Below are positions 9,085 through 16,590 of a stretch of 41,925 bases of DNA, piece after piece (the stretch's first letter is position 1; every line of letters starts with the position of its first letter). Source of the DNA: an uncultured Pelagibacteraceae bacterium. Its GTDB lineage: Bacteria; Pseudomonadota; Alphaproteobacteria; Pelagibacterales; Pelagibacteraceae. Made by a program: the position numbers and the translations under genes. Below the pieces are notes generated by a model. It saw only the letters and a program-made list of their open reading frames with translations, was not told where the DNA came from and searched no databases. The DNA is taken from NCBI GenBank assembly GCA_902568975.1, contig CACFSO010000008.1, forward strand, positions 1-41,925, in the 5' to 3' direction.

Positions 9085-10380
9085 TTACTTGAGTTTTAAA
9101 TAGTTACTATTCAAAAGCCCTATTGATTTTAGAAGATTATATTGAGCCAACAAGTAATTCCTTTCAGAATTTGATAAAGAAATTCTTGCATCAAGCAATG
9201 ATTTATTTGATTGAATTACATCTAATGTGCTTCTCCCAGATCCTCTTTCATATTCAGCACTAATTCCTTCATTGGCTATTTTGGCAGCTTTAACTTGAGC
9301 TTCGACTGAATCTAATAAACTTTTTGAAGCTTCCAAATTCGACCAGCTAGTCGCGATTTTCATTTCATTAGTTTTTATTTCATTATCTAATAATAATCTT
9401 TTTCTATTTTTTAAATTTTGATTTTTATTTATAGTTGCTCGATTTTTGCCACCCGTATAAAATGGCCAACTTATTGTTGCCTTTAAAATATCCTTCTCTC
9501 TCTCTTTATTTGTAGAACTTAAATCATTAGTGTAAGATCTTTCTAAAGATAATGTAGCAGTAGGAGATAAATCTGATTTTGCAATCTCAACGTCTTTTTC
9601 TGATTGATCAAATTCTAATTTAGCAATAATTAAATCTGGATTATTGAGTTTAGATAAGTCTATTGCACTATTTACACTCTTGGGAATTTCAACTATTGCT
9701 TTTCTTGATTTATTTAAATTTTCAGTCCTAAATAAAGATCCAATTATATTTTCATAATTAAGTTTACTTGTCAAAAGTTCATTTTGTGACTCAATAAATT
9801 GCGCTCTTGCGCCAGCTAGCGAAGATTCTGATTGGGCTAAATCTGATATAGTTATTTGACCCCTATCTAATCTAACTTTATCAGTTTCCACTTGTCTTTC
9901 TAAAAGCTTGACATTTTTATCATTGAGTAATTTTTTTTCATTAGAAAGAATTAAACCAGTATAAGCCTCGATAGCTTTATATAAAATAATTTGTTCTTTT
10001 TTTAATAATTTTGCTTTAGCTAAATCTAATCCTATTTGATTTTTTTCTAAATCTGCACTTCTTCCTCGATCAATTAAAGTATGTTCAAGTTTTATCGAAG
10101 CTGTTAAAGGATCAACATCTGTAATTGTCGAGTCTTCCCCTCCTCTATCAGTAAGCTTATTTGTATCTTCTTTACTTTTAGAACCTATAATTGTAAAAGA
10201 AGGCAGATAACTACTTTTAGATATATTAATATCTTCATTAGAAACATTTATATTTTCTCTTTCAGCATTTAATTCAGTATTATTTTTATAGGTTTCTTTT
10301 AAAGCATCACTTAAAGTTAATGCATTAACATTTATTGAGAAAAATAAAATTAATAATAATGTTAAAAATATTTTTTTCAT
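9085..10380 (-). CDS. tolC: TolC-family outer membrane efflux protein
   Basis: Outer membrane channel of tripartite efflux or type I secretion systems. The 431-residue sequence begins with a signal peptide (MKKIFLTLLLILFFSINVNA, predicted cleavage after residue 20). Two Gln/Asn/Ser-rich alpha-helical repeats follow, typical of outer membrane efflux proteins: LSDALKETYKNNTELNAERE opens the first, and SYLPSFTI and SDLSPTATLSLERSY are the paired strand segments. No partner pump or adaptor gene is adjacent, so it may serve a pump encoded elsewhere. Its ATG overlaps the kinase stop as ATGA, so it is translationally coupled to the gene upstream. Confidence 0.92.
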   Translation of the reverse strand: MKKIFLTLLLILFFSINVNALTLSDALKETYKNNTELNAERENINVSNEDINISKSSYLPSFTIIGSKSKEDTNKLTDRGGEDSTITDVDPLTASIKLEHTLIDRGRSADLEKNQIGLDLAKAKLLKKEQIILYKAIEAYTGLILSNEKKLLNDKNVKLLERQVETDKVRLDRGQITISDLAQSESSLAGARAQFIESQNELLTSKLNYENIIGSLFRTENLNKSRKAIVEIPKSVNSAIDLSKLNNPDLIIAKLEFDQSEKDVEIAKSDLSPTATLSLERSYTNDLSSTNKEREKDILKATISWPFYTGGKNRATINKNQNLKNRKRLLLDNEIKTNEMKIATSWSNLEASKSLLDSVEAQVKAAKIANEGISAEYERGSGRSTLDVIQSNKSLLDARISLSNSERNYLLAQYNLLKSIGLLNSNYLKLK

Positions 10381-11303
10381 TTTCTTTTATATACAATAGA
10401 TTTTATTTGATGTTTGCTATCCAAATTTATTATTATTGAAGCATAGCTTGTTGTATGCTTAAACATATTTTGCGTTACTCTTTGATATGTTTGCATAAAG
10501 TTAATTACATCCTTTTTGCTCATTATTTTGTTATTACTTGATCTTTTATTTTTTAACCAGAGTTTTTTTTCTTGTTTTATTCGCCATTGCTGAAGAAGCC
10601 TAAAGTTTATAGCTTTTAGATAAAGCAAACAATTTAGATTATCATATAATGTCTTATATTTTGATTTAAGATTTTTATTAACAAATTTACGCCAGACTAA
10701 TTTCTTATCATTTTTTGATTCTAAAGAATTAACTGATTTTTTTAGAGTGTTGTTTTTTTCTGGTTTTGCACCTACACACCAACCTTCAAAAATTATAATA
10801 TCTGGTTTTTTTCTAACTAAGTACCAAGATTTTTTTTTATGTCTATCGTCAATAGCTTTATTAAATTTAGGAAGTTTTAATTCTCTAAAGTTTTTGCTTT
10901 TTAATTTTTTAAAAAAATCCAACATGATTTTTGTATCATGAGTTCCTGGCACTCCTCTTGTCATTAAGAAAGGATGAATTTTTTTTGATAATGATAATCT
11001 TTCATTTCTAGTTTTATAAAAATCATCAATTGAAATTTTAAAAACTTTTAATTTGAAATATTTCTTTAGGATAATTGTGATAATAGAACTTATAGTAGTT
11101 TTGCCTGTTCCTTGGCCGCCACCTAAGCCTACAAAATATGGTTTTTTTTTATTTGCTTTACTTGCTATCCAGAAACTTATTGGGATTAAAAAAGATTTAA
11201 TCATCTTTTCTTTGTTTTTAAATTTTTCTTTTGGTGTTTCTTGTGATTTTATAAATTTTAAACAATCTTTGTTAACTTTTCTGTAACACTCAAGAATTGT
11301 CAT
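10377..11303 (-). CDS. P-loop kinase, D-glycerate 3-kinase (plant GLYK-type) family
   Basis: The 308-residue protein has a Walker A motif GGGQGTGKTT at 61-70, then SIDDFYKTRNERL, TRGVPGTHD and IIFEGWCVGAKP. This order is characteristic of plant/fungal-type D-glycerate 3-kinase and related uridine-kinase-like proteins. The expected reaction is ATP + D-glycerate to 3-phosphoglycerate, which would route glyoxylate or serine carbon to glycolysis. The family match is good, but the substrate is inferred. It lies 10 bases after the second GFA gene and overlaps the TolC gene by four bases. The C-terminal third is very Lys-rich. Confidence 0.78.
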   Translation of the reverse strand: MTILECYRKVNKDCLKFIKSQETPKEKFKNKEKMIKSFLIPISFWIASKANKKKPYFVGLGGGQGTGKTTISSIITIILKKYFKLKVFKISIDDFYKTRNERLSLSKKIHPFLMTRGVPGTHDTKIMLDFFKKLKSKNFRELKLPKFNKAIDDRHKKKSWYLVRKKPDIIIFEGWCVGAKPEKNNTLKKSVNSLESKNDKKLVWRKFVNKNLKSKYKTLYDNLNCLLYLKAINFRLLQQWRIKQEKKLWLKNKRSSNNKIMSKKDVINFMQTYQRVTQNMFKHTTSYASIIINLDSKHQIKSIVYKRK

Positions 11304-11313
11304 TATTTAAAAA

Positions 11314-11682
11314 CTATTTTTTTTGATCTAAAGGATGGTTCTCTCCATCATTTACTGGAACATCTTTTATTTCAAATGGTTTAATACTTTCAATGCAAGC
11401 AATATTTACACCATAGATTTTTGGATTACTTCTTGGTCTATTGTGAGTATGAATGCCACAAACTTTACAAAAATAATGTTGAGCAGTTTTTGTTTTAAAT
11501 TGATAAAGTGTCAAAAGCTCTTCTCCTTTAGTTAATTTAAAATCATCTGGTCCAATAACTCCTATAATGTATCCTTTTCTTTTGCAGATAGAACAATTGC
11601 AACGCATAATCTTTTGAAATCCATTTTCAGGAACATTAACTTCTGCCTCTATACCCCCGCAATGACATGTTAGTTTTTTCAT
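11314..11682 (-). CDS. GFA (glutathione-dependent formaldehyde-activating)-family protein, second copy
   Basis: A small 122-residue zinc-binding protein of the GFA/CENP-V fold. It has the three cysteine clusters of the family: C6-C8, C28-C30-C33 and C72-C75. Family members include the glutathione-dependent formaldehyde-activating enzyme Gfa, but many have unknown substrates. It begins on the base after the TAA of the first GFA gene and in the same frame. A strong ribosome binding site (GGGAGG) lies inside the end of that gene, eight to nine bases upstream, so it is independently translated. It is followed by the glycerate-kinase-like gene. Confidence 0.85.
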   Translation of the reverse strand: MKKLTCHCGGIEAEVNVPENGFQKIMRCNCSICKRKGYIIGVIGPDDFKLTKGEELLTLYQFKTKTAQHYFCKVCGIHTHNRPRSNPKIYGVNIACIESIKPFEIKDVPVNDGENHPLDQKK

Positions 11683-12093
11683 TTACTTTCCTCCCTTGGG
11701 ATAACGTTTAAATTTTGGCATATATTGTTCAAGTTTATAATAGTCTAACTTCCCTTTTACAAATATATTCATTGTTGTTTTAAGCTTAAAAGGTCTATTA
11801 AACATTCCTGCAGAAATATGAATATCTTTCTGTCCAATTGATTTAAAAAATATACTTGCTCCACATTTTTTGCAAAATCCTCTTTTTCCTTTTTTTGATG
11901 ATTGAAACCATTTTAATGTTCTTTTTTTTATAAATTTAATATTTTGTTCTTCAACAGCTGTATAAGCTGCATGATGACCATGTGTTTTCATGCATTGAAT
12001 GCAATGACAGTTGTGCACATCTCTATGATATCCTTTGGTCTTTAATTCTATTCCGCCACATAAACAACTCGCTTTAAGAGATAGTTTTTTCAT
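11683..12093 (-). CDS. GFA-family zinc-binding protein, first copy
   Basis: A GFA-fold protein with cysteine clusters C10-C12, C29-C31-C34 and C74-C77 (numbered from the start chosen here). I choose ATG 12093 because it gives MKKLSLKASCLCGG, aligned with MKKLTCHCGG of the next gene. ATG 12102 is equally possible, and an upstream in-frame start at 12144 is less likely. The start codons lie in the loop of an 11-bp inverted repeat (12077-12120). It is the first gene of the GFA-GFA-kinase-TolC set and diverges from umuD. The substrate is unknown; a thiol adduct such as a glutathione conjugate is the usual guess for the fold. Confidence 0.83.
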   Translation of the reverse strand: MKKLSLKASCLCGGIELKTKGYHRDVHNCHCIQCMKTHGHHAAYTAVEEQNIKFIKKRTLKWFQSSKKGKRGFCKKCGASIFFKSIGQKDIHISAGMFNRPFKLKTTMNIFVKGKLDYYKLEQYMPKFKRYPKGGK

Positions 12094-12120
12094 TTTCAAC
12101 ATGGGTTCTAAACTATCTCT
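12077..12120 (-). repeat. 11-bp inverted repeat around the GFA start codons
   Basis: AGAGATAGTTT (12077-12087) and AAACTATCTCT (12110-12120) are perfect inverted copies separated by 22 bases. In the GFA mRNA they could form a hairpin that presents both candidate ATG codons (12102 and 12093) in its loop. An 11-bp AT-rich repeat can occur by chance in a window of this size, so only its placement is notable. Confidence 0.45.
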
Positions 12121-12167
12121 GGTTAAAGTTATCCACAAGAGCACAAAATCTGGTTTGAATGTTCACG

Positions 12168-12189
12168 TTTTGATTCACTTTTGATTCAC
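12168..12189. repeat. Tandem 11-bp direct repeat in the GFA/umuD intergenic region
   Basis: TTTTGATTCAC occurs twice with no spacer (12168-12178 and 12179-12189). Read on the minus strand, GTGAA recurs at 11- and 12-base intervals, with a third degenerate copy ending near 12161. Direct repeats with one-turn spacing are typical of winged-helix response-regulator sites such as PhoB/OmpR boxes. The regulator, if any, is unknown. Confidence 0.5.
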
Positions 12190-12213
12190 TTCCAGACTCA
12201 AAATACAACCTGA

Positions 12214-12242
12214 TTGACACTATTGAATAACTTGTATATTAA
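12214..12242 (+). promoter_or_regulatory. umuDC promoter
   Basis: TTGACA (12214-12219) is followed by TATATT (12235-12240, spacer 15) or TATTAA (12237-12242, spacer 17). The first element is a full -35 match. Transcription would start at about 12247, inside the SOS box, leaving a short leader before ATG 12265. Confidence 0.65.
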
Positions 12243-12262
12243 TGAGAACAAAATAAGAACAT
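12243..12262 (+). promoter_or_regulatory. Predicted SOS (LexA-type) operator of umuDC
   Basis: The sequence TGAGAACAAAATAAGAACAT contains a perfect GAAC-N7-GAAC (12246-12260), the alphaproteobacterial LexA recognition pattern. It overlaps the predicted transcription start and ends just before the umuD ATG. A 17 of 20 match stands before recA. Confidence 0.85.
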
Positions 12263-12264
12263 TT

Positions 12265-12660
12265 ATGAAGATAGCTATTCCTTATTATTTACACAAGGCT
12301 GGTGCTGGATTTCCTTCTCCAGCAACAGATTATATCGAGGAAGATATTGATCTAAATATTCATTTAATAAAAAATGTTCCAGCCACATTTATTATCAGAG
12401 TTCAAGGCAAATCAATGTCAGATGTTGGTATTCATGATGGTGACTTATTAGTTGTCGATAAAAGTTTAAAACCTAAAAATTTTTCAACTGTTATTGCGAA
12501 TGTGCATGATGAATTAGTTGTTAAAAATCTTGTTATAGAAAAAAACAAACAATTTTTAACTTCAGGATCTAAAAAATTTGAAGATCGGGTTTTAATTGAT
12601 GAGGAAGCCGATATTTTTATTTGGGGAGTTGTCACTTATGTCATCCATTCAGTATACTAA
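12265..12660 (+). CDS. umuD: UmuD, self-cleaving subunit of DNA polymerase V
   Basis: S24 peptidase-like protein that, after RecA-stimulated self-cleavage, forms UmuD' and activates UmuC for translesion synthesis. The 131-residue product has the cleavage region AGAGFPSPATDY (predicted cut between A14 and G15), nucleophile S50 in QGKSMSDVGIHDGD and general base K87 in DELVVKN. The Ser-to-Lys distance (37) and cut-to-Ser distance (36) equal those of E. coli UmuD. I choose ATG 12265: an upstream TTG at 12214 would extend the reading frame but is the -35 hexamer of the promoter. It overlaps umuC by 23 bases. Confidence 0.95.
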   Translation: MKIAIPYYLHKAGAGFPSPATDYIEEDIDLNIHLIKNVPATFIIRVQGKSMSDVGIHDGDLLVVDKSLKPKNFSTVIANVHDELVVKNLVIEKNKQFLTSGSKKFEDRVLIDEEADIFIWGVVTYVIHSVY

Positions 12661-13918
12661 AAAAATAGCTCTTATTGATTGTAATGCCTTTTATGTATCT
12701 TGTGAAAGACTATTTAACCCCAAAATAAGAAAAAAACCCGTTGTTGTTCTATCTAATAATGATGGTTGTATTATTTCAAGATCCAATGAAGCAAAATCTT
12801 TAGGAATTAAAATGGGAGAACCTTACTTTAAAGCAAAAGAAATTATTGTTAAAAATAAAGTTCAAGTCTTTTCATCAAATTATTCTTTATATGGAGATAT
12901 ATCAAGAAGAGTAATGAGAACATTAAAACGTTTTAATTCAGATATAGAAGTTTATTCAATTGATGAAGCATTTTTAGATTTAAGTAATTTTTCTGATGAG
13001 GAAGTTGAAAATGTGGGTCACGAAATTAGGAGTGTTGTTTTACAATGGACAGGTATCCCGACTAGTATTGGAATTGCAAAAACTAAAACATTAAGTAAAG
13101 TAGCAAACCATATTGCTAAAAAGAAAAAATCTGGTGTAACTAGTCTAATAGGAATTGAAAACATTGATCCAATACTAGAAAAAGTAGAAATCAATGATGT
13201 CTGGGGTGTTGGGAGACAATTAACTAAATTTTTTCATAAAAATGGAATTTATAATGCAAGACAATTAAAAAATAAATCTAATACGTGGATTAAAAAAAAT
13301 TCTAATGTTTTAAGTTCCAGAACAGCAATGGAGCTTAAAGGTATTTCTTGCATTGATCTAGAAACGACAAGTTCTAAAAGAAAAAGCTGCGTGGTCTCAA
13401 GGTCATTTGGGAAAAGAGTAGAGAATTTTCAAGAATTAAAAGAAGCTATTGCAAATTATTGTTTAAATGCTTCAGAAAAAATTAGATCGGAGTCATTAGT
13501 TGCAAAATCAATAACTATTTTTATTAGAACAAGTCCTTTTCAAAATCAATATGGATATTATTCAAATTCAAAAACTATTGATTTTCCAATAGCAACTAAT
13601 AATAGTATAGAAGTAGTCAAAGCTGCTATTTTAATTTTAGAAAATATTTTTAAAAATGGATACAGATATCAAAAAGCAGGGGTATTATTATCTAATCTAT
13701 CTGATGTAAACGATGCAAAAAATTTATTTTCTTCCGAAAGAGATGAAAAAATAAATAGTTTAATGAGATCAATTGATAATACAAATTATAGGTATGGTAG
13801 AGCAACTTTAAGCTTGGCTAGCGCAGGTGTTCATAAAAAATGGAACACTAAAAAACAATACTTTTCAAAGATAGATACTGCCGATTTTTATTGCCTACCC
13901 TCTATAAAAGCCCATTAG
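12638..13918 (+). CDS. umuC: UmuC, catalytic subunit of DNA polymerase V (Y-family)
   Basis: Error-prone translesion polymerase. From ATG 12638 it has 426 residues, close to E. coli UmuC. Catalytic acidic residues are D14 (KIALIDCNAFYVSCE) and D109-E110 (VYSIDEAFLDLS). The NNDGCIISRSNEAKSLGIKMGEP segment (read in two parts) and the later helix-hairpin-helix VWGVGRQL are family-typical. A longer reading frame from 12596 would overlap umuD further and adds non-family sequence, so it is rejected. The gene lies in the SOS-controlled umuDC operon. The C-terminal part has a NLFS stretch that may be a clamp-binding peptide. Confidence 0.97.
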   Translation: MSSIQYTKKIALIDCNAFYVSCERLFNPKIRKKPVVVLSNNDGCIISRSNEAKSLGIKMGEPYFKAKEIIVKNKVQVFSSNYSLYGDISRRVMRTLKRFNSDIEVYSIDEAFLDLSNFSDEEVENVGHEIRSVVLQWTGIPTSIGIAKTKTLSKVANHIAKKKKSGVTSLIGIENIDPILEKVEINDVWGVGRQLTKFFHKNGIYNARQLKNKSNTWIKKNSNVLSSRTAMELKGISCIDLETTSSKRKSCVVSRSFGKRVENFQELKEAIANYCLNASEKIRSESLVAKSITIFIRTSPFQNQYGYYSNSKTIDFPIATNNSIEVVKAAILILENIFKNGYRYQKAGVLLSNLSDVNDAKNLFSSERDEKINSLMRSIDNTNYRYGRATLSLASAGVHKKWNTKKQYFSKIDTADFYCLPSIKAH

Positions 13919-13921
13919 TAT

Positions 13922-13930
13922 TGCTATAAT
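13922..13930 (+). promoter_or_regulatory. Extended -10 promoter for the TauE/SafE gene
   Basis: TGCTATAAT is a perfect extended -10 element (TG-N-TATAAT) four bases after the umuC stop. It lies 18 bases before the next ATG, so the leader would be about 12 bases. No good -35 is present, which extended -10 promoters can tolerate. It would uncouple the permease from SOS control. Confidence 0.55.
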
Positions 13931-13948
13931 AGTCCTTAAAAAAATCAA

Positions 13949-14695
13949 ATGACTATATTGTCAGCTCTATTTCTGATAACCGCAGCATTATATGCAAGTG
14001 TTGGCTTTGGGGGTGGTTCAACTTATTTAGCTTTGCTTTTGTTGTCGGGAGTACCATACTTTATCTTTCCTATCATTGCATTATCTTGCAATATTATTGT
14101 CGTATCTGGAAATTGCTTCAATTACATAAGAGCAGGAAATTTAAATTTAAAATTACTAATTCCTTATTTAATAGGTTCTATACCTTTGGCTTTTATTGGT
14201 GGTGCTCTACCAATTGAAAAAAAGTTATTTGAAATAATACTTTTTTTAGTTCTATCATTGGCTGGAATACTTTTACTAATAAATTTTAAATCCTATGATG
14301 ATAATGAAGATAATTATAGAAAAATTCCATTAGCAGCGTCAATTACTATAGGAGGAATATTAGGATTTGTTTCGGGCGTAGTTGGAATTGGAGGTGGAAT
14401 TTTTTTAAGTCCAATTCTTTTTTTAATAAGAGCAGGAAAACCGAAAGATATAGTTACAACTGCCTCATTATTTATTTTAATTAATTCTTTATCTGGAATT
14501 GTAGGACAATTAACAAAAAATTCAGTTTTAAATGAAATATCAAGTTACTGGTTTCTTTTATTAGCAGTTTTAGTAGGTGGACAAATAGGAAATTTTTTAA
14601 ATTTAAAAATGTTTTCAACTCGCATATTAGCTTTAATGACTGCAGGACTTGTAATATTTATATCCATAAGAATGGGGATTAAATTATTTTTGTAA
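13949..14695 (+). CDS. TauE/SafE-family sulfite/organosulfonate exporter-like permease
   Basis: A 248-residue membrane protein with about eight hydrophobic segments in two repeats. The glycine-rich loops SVGFGGGSTYLALLLLSG (near residue 14) and SGVVGIGGGIFLSPIL are the paired motifs of the TauE/SafE (DUF81) family. Members move small anions such as sulfite or sulfoacetate; the substrate is unknown here. An extended -10 promoter lies just upstream, so it may not be co-regulated with umuDC. It converges on the GT2 gene with 12 bases between stops and no terminator. Confidence 0.87.
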   Translation: MTILSALFLITAALYASVGFGGGSTYLALLLLSGVPYFIFPIIALSCNIIVVSGNCFNYIRAGNLNLKLLIPYLIGSIPLAFIGGALPIEKKLFEIILFLVLSLAGILLLINFKSYDDNEDNYRKIPLAASITIGGILGFVSGVVGIGGGIFLSPILFLIRAGKPKDIVTTASLFILINSLSGIVGQLTKNSVLNEISSYWFLLLAVLVGGQIGNFLNLKMFSTRILALMTAGLVIFISIRMGIKLFL

Positions 14696-14707
14696 TTACA
14701 AATCGCA

Positions 14708-15574
14708 TTATAAAGATTCTACCTTCTGTATATTATTTAAACAATTGCTAAATTCATTCATGTTTTCTCTTTTTGAAATTCTAAATGAAGAAAAATTTAA
14801 TACAAATAATAATAAAATTGGTAATAAAGTAATTAAACTAAGATTTTGGTGAATTAAAAATAAGTAAATAACTAAAAAAATTAATGATCTAATAACTAAT
14901 TCAGTTTTAAATACAGCTATTATTGAAATTGAGTGTTTTAACAAATTAATAAAACTCATCTTTGAAGGTCCAAAATATCTTTTTCCTCTTTCAGATTTAA
15001 TTGCAGTTTTATCTTTTATTATTTTTGTTAATGATCCTGAAAAACTACTCCATGTGGCTTTTTCATTGACCATTTTTGCTACAACTGATTTCGGTAAACA
15101 AGTATAATTTCCAAATTTTATTGATTGTCCTGTAAAAGTGAAAGTGATAATTTTATGTACATTGTATAAAAATTTAAATAATTTTCCCTCCGATCTTTTA
15201 GCTCTTTCACCAACTATTGCTTTACCAGGACTATAATTAAAATTATCAATAAATTCTTTAATTTCCTCAGGTCTATCCTCGCCATCTCCATCCATAGGAA
15301 TTGTATAATCAAATTCTTCTTTTTCAGAAATATACTTTAAACCTGTGGCAATGCATCTGGCATGACCTATGTTTTGTTTCATATTAAGCACTTGGACTAA
15401 TTTTATATTATTTAATTGTATATCTGCTTCTGGTTTTGGCTCAGTTGAAGCATCATTTATTATTAAAACTGAAATTTCTTGCTCTAATCCATTAATAACA
15501 TTATCAATATTTCCTAATAGTTTAAAAACTGACTGCCAGTCATTATATATTGGTATTAAAATTTTAATTTTCAT
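14708..15574 (-). CDS. GT2-family membrane glycosyltransferase
   Basis: A 288-residue protein with a GT-A domain opening KILIPIYND, then INDAS (about 39-43) and the DGDG metal site at 95-98 (TIPMDGDGEDRPEEI). Two hydrophobic helices near the C-terminus (about residues 225-265) would anchor it in the membrane. This is the layout of polyprenyl-phosphate sugar synthases (DPM1/ArnC-like), although the catalytic domain is short. Its ATG overlaps the deaminase stop as ATGA. A PMT-type glycosyltransferase lies two genes upstream and could use a lipid-linked sugar made here; that link is inference. Confidence 0.8.
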   Translation of the reverse strand: MKIKILIPIYNDWQSVFKLLGNIDNVINGLEQEISVLIINDASTEPKPEADIQLNNIKLVQVLNMKQNIGHARCIATGLKYISEKEEFDYTIPMDGDGEDRPEEIKEFIDNFNYSPGKAIVGERAKRSEGKLFKFLYNVHKIITFTFTGQSIKFGNYTCLPKSVVAKMVNEKATWSSFSGSLTKIIKDKTAIKSERGKRYFGPSKMSFINLLKHSISIIAVFKTELVIRSLIFLVIYLFLIHQNLSLITLLPILLLFVLNFSSFRISKRENMNEFSNCLNNIQKVESL

Positions 15575-16590
15575 AATTTAGAAATCCAATTATTTTTTTC
15601 ATTTTCACTTAAAAAAGATGATTTAAAAGAATTAATTAACAATGTTTTAACCTCATTCATATTAAGATTTAATGCTGACTGTATTTTAATTAAATTATCA
15701 TTTAAATAACCTCCAAAATAAGCAGGATCGTCAGAATTAACCATTACCATTAATCCTTTTTTCAAAATTTCTTTTAAGTTGTGTTTCTCTAATTTGTTAA
15801 ATACACAAAGTTTTACATTGGAAAGAGGACAAACAGTTAATGGTATTTGAATTTGTTTAAGTTTTTCAACTAATTTTTCATCTTTAAGACATTGAACTCC
15901 GTGGTCAATTCTTTTAACCTTTAATAAATTTATTGCTTCCCAAATATATTCTGTTGGACCCTCTTCTCCAGCATGAGCAACTGTTAAAAAGCCCTCTTCT
16001 ATTGCTTTTTTAAATAATCTTTCAAATTTTTTTGGAGGATTTCCGATTTCAGAAGAATCAAGCCCAACACCTATAATTTTATCTTTATGATTTAATGCTT
16101 TGTCTAAAATTTTAAAACCTGAATCTTCATCTAAATGTCTTAGAAAACACATTATTATATTTGAAGTTATATTAAATTCATCCTTTGCTTTTTTAAGAGC
16201 TTTAAAGATACCATTTATAACTGTATTAAAATCAATTCCTCTATCTACATGTGCCTGGGGATCAAAAAAAATTTCTGTATGCACTATATTATCTTTTTTA
16301 CATTTTAAGACATAAGCCCAAGTTAAATCAAAAAAATCTTGTTCTGTTATTAGTACTTTTGTACCTTGATAATAAATATTTAAGAAGGAATCTAAATTAT
16401 TAAAATTATATGCTGATTTAACCTCTTCAATACTTTTATATGGTATTGAAATTTTATTTTTTCTAGCAAGTTCAAACATAAGATTCGGCTCAAGAGTTCC
16501 TTCTATATGAAGGTGTAACTCTGTCTTTGGGGTTTTTTTAATATATTCAATAATATTTGAATTTCCTGACATTAATTTATTCTCAATCAT
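15571..16590 (-). CDS. Adenine deaminase (adenosine-deaminase superfamily)
   Basis: A zinc amidohydrolase of the adenosine/adenine deaminase superfamily, 339 residues. Seen in sequence: the HLHIEG zinc motif (H26, H28), VAHAGEEGP, RIDHGVQCL and VNSDDPAYFGG. The segments EIFFDPQAHVDRGI and GLDSSEIGNPPKKFERLFKKA resemble the adenine deaminase (Aah1/PA0148-like) branch rather than classical adenosine deaminase, so I favour adenine to hypoxanthine. The first ATG at 16590 overlaps the upstream gene by eight bases; ATG 16572 is also possible. It sits between two glycosyltransferase genes, probably by operon chance. Purine salvage is the expected role. Confidence 0.85.
   Translation of the reverse strand: MIENKLMSGNSNIIEYIKKTPKTELHLHIEGTLEPNLMFELARKNKISIPYKSIEEVKSAYNFNNLDSFLNIYYQGTKVLITEQDFFDLTWAYVLKCKKDNIVHTEIFFDPQAHVDRGIDFNTVINGIFKALKKAKDEFNITSNIIMCFLRHLDEDSGFKILDKALNHKDKIIGVGLDSSEIGNPPKKFERLFKKAIEEGFLTVAHAGEEGPTEYIWEAINLLKVKRIDHGVQCLKDEKLVEKLKQIQIPLTVCPLSNVKLCVFNKLEKHNLKEILKKGLMVMVNSDDPAYFGGYLNDNLIKIQSALNLNMNEVKTLLINSFKSSFLSENEKNNWISKL

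Noticed and set aside
12129..12137. Perfect DnaA box TTATCCACA near the umuD/GFA region
   Set aside because: A single box with no second copy, no AT-rich unwinding pattern beyond background and no dnaA, dnaN or similar neighbours; not evidence for an origin.
12214..12264. TTG at 12214 as the umuD start, giving 148 residues
   Set aside because: It is the -35 hexamer of the promoter and the SOS box lies between it and ATG 12265; UmuD cleavage-site spacing fits the later start.
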